From Gossypium raimondii (Eukaryota > Streptophyta > Magnoliopsida > Malvales > Malvaceae): a stretch of DNA of 64,000 nucleotides. The translations under genes were made by a program, and so were the position numbers. The notes under the pieces were generated by a model. It was not told the origin of the DNA and searched no databases. It saw nothing but the letters and a program-made list of their open reading frames with translations. Where the stretch lies: positions 3,472,001-3,536,000 of the forward strand of contig NC_068565.1 in the NCBI RefSeq assembly GCF_025698545.1, in the 5' to 3' direction. This document shows, piece by piece, positions 59,220-64,000 of this stretch. How positions within the stretch are numbered: position 1 is the first letter of the stretch; the number at the start of each line of letters is the position of its first letter.

Positions 59220-62200
59220 TCAACTTGTTATAGTAACAATATCCAATGATTTACTTGGCTCATCATTACAGTTCTCACAACTATGAACCTCCATTGATGT
59301 TTCAAGAGGAAGTTGATGGAATGGCTTAGGAGGCATCTCAAGGAGTTCAACATTAGATTCAAGCATCTTCAAAACTTTACTCATTGAAGGACGATCAGAA
59401 GGCCATAATTGTATAGACCAAAAGGCTGTTATTACCATTTTCTTTACCATTGCTTTTTCATCGTCAGAAACATCTCCCAACTCCAAGTCCTCTCCTTGAT
59501 CTAATCGATCATAAATCCAAGATGGAAAATATATTTGACTAGTGTGGTCAGCAAATGCATTCACATTCTTTCTCATTCCAATCATTTCCATTAGTAACAT
59601 TCCAAAACTATAAGCATCGGCTTTGTATGAGATGCCTCCAAGATTTTTGTAAACCAATTCAGGAGCAATATATCCTATCGTTCCTCATGCCACAGTGAGA
59701 GAGACAATGCTATCATCTACTGAATACAATTTAGCAAGACCAAAATCCGAAACTTTTGGATTAAAATTCTCATGAAGAAGAATATTGTGTGGCTTGATAT
59801 CAAAATGTAGAATTTGCATGTCACGTCCTTGATGTAAGTAGTGAATTCCTTGAACCACCCCAAGCACAATATCAAACATTTTTTTCCAGCCCAAAGTGTT
59901 CTTATTTTCTTCTGTAAATATGATTTTATCTAAAGATCCATTAGACATGAAGTCATATACCTGAGCTTGCTTTGATCCCTCCACACAAAATCCAATAAGT
60001 TTTCCCACGTTAGCATGATGAATTGTCCCAATAGAAGCAACTTCGTTTATGAAATCTTGGCCATTACCCTTTGACTTGCCCAACAATTTTATTGCCACGT
60101 GATGCACACTACGAAGTTTTCCTTTAAACACTGAGCCATAACCTCCTTCACCTAATTTATCTTTAAAATTTTTAGTCATTTTTTTAACTTCTTTAAAAGA
60201 ATACCTTATCAGTACTAGATTATTTTGGCTTTGAAGGAACTCTTCGATCTTATCATCCATGAATAAATGTCTTCTTCTCCATTTGTACGTAACAAGAGCA
60301 AACAAACAAATTATCCCAGGAAATGACCTCAAAAAGATAATTCCACCTTTAAAGAAATACAATGTAATACATCAATACTTGTGAAGTTAATCAAATGATA
60401 TATAACTTACATTCTCGAAAAAGTATACAATGTGATAGTTTTATGTTGTTTTATAATTAACTACTACTTAAAAGAAGGGCATATTAATTTCACTACTTTA
60501 TGGTATTAATTTAGGAATAACAGTGATGCCTTGTGTTTACCCTTCTATACCAAATGAAAAACTTTGAAAGGCCATTGAGAACCCAAGAAAAGTAATTCCG
60601 AATTATATGTTATGGTTTATATTCTAGCAGTTGCACCTCAACAAATTCAAACTTAGAACTGCACACACGAAGGAGTAAATCATTCAAATTGGATACCAAT
60701 TATTCTAACCTCACCATGGTCCATCAAGGATACTCAACTTTTATATTCATGTCAAATATACTTGAAGAAGGACAAAGTACAAATATAATAACCTTCAATC
60801 TTCATTAATGAAACAAAGTCTATAATCACCAAAAGATGCAAGACAACCCAAAAAAAAAGACAATGGATCGATTCAAGAGCTTAACTTTGTTGAATGTTTT
60901 AGCAATATGAATATTCACCAAACTTACAACCTGTGAAAGTTCTAAACAAGACCATTATGAACACAAACTTAACCAAAAACCCAACATCTTTCTTTACTTG
61001 ACAAAAAAATATTCTTTCGTATAAGTAGAAGAAGATTGTTTTCGGCATTCAAACTCCTTAAAGAATGCTATAGATTTATCAGTTTTGCAGTGAAATTAAA
61101 TATGAACTTGTATAGTACGATAGACTCCTTATTCTTTTTTCCCCCAAGAATATTGCTAATATCTTTTCTTAACCAGTGCTAGAATTTGTATCTGAAAAAA
61201 TGCAAATCTGCAAATCCAAAATTAACAATACCTGTTATTGCCAAACAGAGAATATAAGTTCCTGTAAAAAAACCACGAATAAAAACGAAATATCATTATT
61301 TCAAGAGAGCAGCGAAATAGTAAAATCAAAGCACTTCTAAATTCTAATGAATTTTGGGAAGCATACTTCTTGGCATAGAATCGTTGATATCGTAGTAGAC
61401 ATGGGGGCCGTGGAAAAGGAAATATACAAAGCTGTCCATATAGTTTCTGAAGGCAAATTTCAAGTTTGACAATCTGGATTATATATTCAACAAATCAAAG
61501 TAAAATTAATAAAGGGGTGTAAAGGAAAATTCCAAATTTGTGTAAAAAAATCAATGGAAGGTAATCTAAAACATTATATTCTATTTTGTGGTATATGCTC
61601 AAAAATTACAACAATTCTTTACATATTTTGTTTGCAAAAGTATGCAACATGTATTACAGTATAAGAGTTTTAGTTGACAAAAATTATTTAATATAATGAA
61701 AGGTGAGACAAAATTTATTCAAATTATTTAATCCAAAATAAAAAATATACATTATAGCATTAAAAGACTGCGAAAAAAATAAACTCATCCACAACGGTGG
61801 AATATTTACGTACTGCCAACTAAATTGCGAAAAAAAGTAACATAAAATAAAATAAAAAATAAAGGTAGGTCATACAAAAAGAAAGGGAAAAAGATAGTGG
61901 TTCATAATCATAAGTATCATAATAATAATATACAGAACTAAGAGGAAGAGAGTTGCAATCATCCGTGTCCAAGCTCGCATCAACCTTTCGTATTATATAA
62001 TTTTCGTAAAAGATTTGTTGGACAGAGAATTTCCCTCCTCTCTCAACCAAAGTGGTGCGATTATGGTTCTCACACTAAAATTCAAAGCCATAATGACCAC
62101 ACTGGGAAGGTTAGTTTTTTAATCGGAATGAAAAACTGATATTCAAATTCCCACAAAAAGTAGAGCCACAATCTTGGTTAATAAGATGCCGAGCAAAGCA

Positions 62201-62283
62201 AGCACAGGGAATAGATTTACAGATGAAGCAAAAGCGGCCATTAGGTGAACAAACAATGGTAGTATTGCTTTTAATTTTGGCAT
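59220..62283 (-). pseudogene. RLK G: LRK10L-like, multiply broken
   Basis: Exon remains: 62283 to about 61882, 61473-61367, 61261-61232 and 60346-59220. There are at least four lesions. One base is lost in the signal peptide (near 62203). A TAG replaces the second Glu of FEFECEN (near 62076). A deletion joins mid-exon 1 to intron 1 at about 61882, removing the 3' half of exon 1 and its donor. A TGA (59687-59685) replaces the Arg of the conserved RGTIGY activation-segment motif. Exons 2 and 3 are intact and identical in layout to E. The tail is the D/G type ([11 protein letters not shown]). Intron sequence near 60480 also groups G with D. Confidence 0.88.
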
Positions 62284-64000
62284 GCTAAAATTTTGGGTAG
62301 GATTGAAGAACAACAATGGGAGCAAGGAAATATGTAAGAAAACTTTATTGTGAGAGGAAGCATTATTGAGGACTGAAGACCCCAATCAAAGCATATCAGA
62401 TTCCAAGAACAGAGCCAGGATTACGTCACCAGGGAGACCAAGGGAGCAAGACTTTTCAATAACAAAAAAATCTTTTGTTTTAAGAATAGAACTTCATAAA
62501 TAAAAAAGAAAACTTTTTCTTTTGTAATTTTTAAAAGGTACAAATACCAAAACTTGAATTTAAAAATAGATTTAGAGTTAGTTTCATTTTAAATGAAGTC
62601 AATTTAGCATTGAATTGATCATGGATCAGGTTAGGCTGAAACAATATTTAATTCTAAAAAAAGTTTTAAGTCTTAGGCTTGTTTTCGACCCAACTCTCAA
62701 GAGCACATTTTTTCTTATTCAAAAATAATAAAATATTTAAAATATTTTTAATTAATATTTTATATATACTTTATAATTAAATTTAAATTTAAAAAAATTT
62801 TTTTACTATTTAAATTAAATTTGAATTGAGCCGATCTAGATACGAAAATACTTATCCAAGCCTAACTCAAATTGAATTGAGTTGTATGGGGTCACAGCTG
62901 TAGTTTAGCAGAGTTTGTTGAAATTGAAGGTGTGTAAAGTTGAATGATCAGATAGGATTTATGAAAATGAAAACGAAGGTAAGTTTAATTTTGAACTAAT
63001 ATAAGATGTGATTGAAGCCCATTCTTTTACGAACTTTGGGCCCGATTCAGCACCCATTCATTTATTTTAATTCTTGGCACTAAATTTATTTTAATTCTAC
63101 ATACCTTCCGTATTGTTATTTAGGGATAATATAGTTAAGTGCACTTCAGTACATATTTGTTTTGGTCTATTTTCACACCTGAATTTAACTATTAGGTATA
63201 TTTTAATTTTTAAATTGAAAATATGAAAATTTTATGATGCGACTCTATGAGATTGTGCTACATCATCACTTAAAAATTAAAAAGTTATTTATATAAATTT
63301 TTAGAAGATGACGTGGTACAATCTCTAAGTGCCATGTCCATTATTTAATAATCGGATTGGTGGTTAAATCACTCAAACCACTAGTTCTCCATTCAACCAG
63401 TTTGATTAGTTTGATGCCGGACCAACAATAATTAAATAAATCATTAAACATTCATAAAAATCTAAAAACAATAAAAGAAATTTTTGTTAAACCGATTAAT
63501 CATGGTCAACAGTTGGGGTTTTCTCAATTTTCAATTTTACCAATTTCAAGCAATTTCTTATTAAATTGATTCAATTTCTTTGTTCAAACCATCATACCAA
63601 TCGAGTCTCAGTTCAATCACCGATCATTATTCCATGTGAGATATTAAAATAAAAAATTTACCCTCTTTCAAATCACTTGTAACAAAACTCTAAAAATTCG
63701 GGATAAAACACAAAAATTTAAGATCCCAAATAAAATAAACGCATTAAAAATATTATTTGTACAGTAGTAATGCAGCCAATTAGTCTAGATATGTTTCAAA
63801 TCAATTGGTTTGATTCAATACAAAGCCTAAATTATAGTAAATTTTATTTGCTCGATTAATAGAATTTATTTAAAAAGAGCCAAATGAAAACCACTATACA
63901 ACTTTATGAAGTCGGCAACACATCCAACACTCAAAGCACAAAGAAACTAGATGTCAACAATAAAACAATAATGCCAACATTCTCAAACATGTCAACAAAA
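62284..64000. other. 5' flank of RLK G and 3' flank of a further unit
   Basis: 62284-62500 is rearranged upstream sequence. From about 62540 to the edge it aligns with 60-1575, the region downstream of RLK A. In RLK A the kinase stop lies about 610 bp beyond the matching point, so another minus-strand RLK probably starts just outside the window. No gene inside it. Confidence 0.65.

Noticed and set aside
1..64000. tRNA, rRNA or CRISPR-like arrays
   Set aside because: None seen; the only short-period arrays are microsatellites and the Tat 3' repeats.

Overview
This window is nuclear DNA from a flowering plant, very probably a eudicot. The repeat content and gene families fit Malvaceae such as cotton, but the species is an inference I could not test. 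It is AT-rich and gene-poor, and is dominated by a degenerating tandem array of LRK10L/Lr10-type receptor-like kinase (RLK) genes on the minus strand. The array is interleaved with two broken mTERF genes on the plus strand and with nested LTR retrotransposons.

Layout. 0-6.7 kb: 3' flank and RLK gene A, the only copy with no visible lesion. 6.7-9.3 kb: Athila-like Ty3/gypsy remnant. 9.3-14.0 kb: flank plus mTERF copy 1 (frameshifted). 14.2-15.5 kb: two RLK fragments (B and C). 15.5-19.2 kb: Athila LTR fragment plus flank. 19.2-23.4 kb: mTERF copy 2, split by a 3.0-kb palindromic LTR insertion. 24.0-27.4 kb: RLK D. 27.6-33.7 and 33.7-39.7 kb: a direct duplication of about 6.1 kb carrying RLK E and RLK F, each with a captured 5' fragment of a C2-domain (NTMC2 type 6) gene. 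40.3-58.0 kb: foldback element and a minus-strand Athila element, whose gag is split by an 11.1-kb plus-strand Tat/Ogre-like retrotransposon. 58.0-62.4 kb: flank and RLK G (multiply broken). 62.4-64 kb: a second copy of the flank seen at 0-1.6 kb, implying another RLK just past the right edge.

The RLK genes share one four-exon model that I reconstructed from splice sites and reading phase: a long extracellular exon (GUB_WAK-type), a 92-107 nt linker exon, a 30-nt microexon, and a kinase exon of about 1.1 kb. Phases close exactly in A, E and F (apart from their nonsense codons), and exons 2-4 of D and G fit too. Gene A would encode 673 residues: signal peptide, cysteine-rich wall-binding-type ectodomain, one membrane span and a non-RD (HFD) kinase. 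All other copies carry different lesions: a TGCA duplication in D, a nonsense codon in the ectodomain of E, a nonsense codon in the kinase of F, several lesions in G, and truncations in B and C.

The ancestral repeat unit appears to have been RLK(-) / Athila(-) / flank / mTERF(+). It multiplied by unequal exchange and was then eroded by point mutation, deletion and transposon insertion. I saw no tRNA, rRNA or CRISPR structure.
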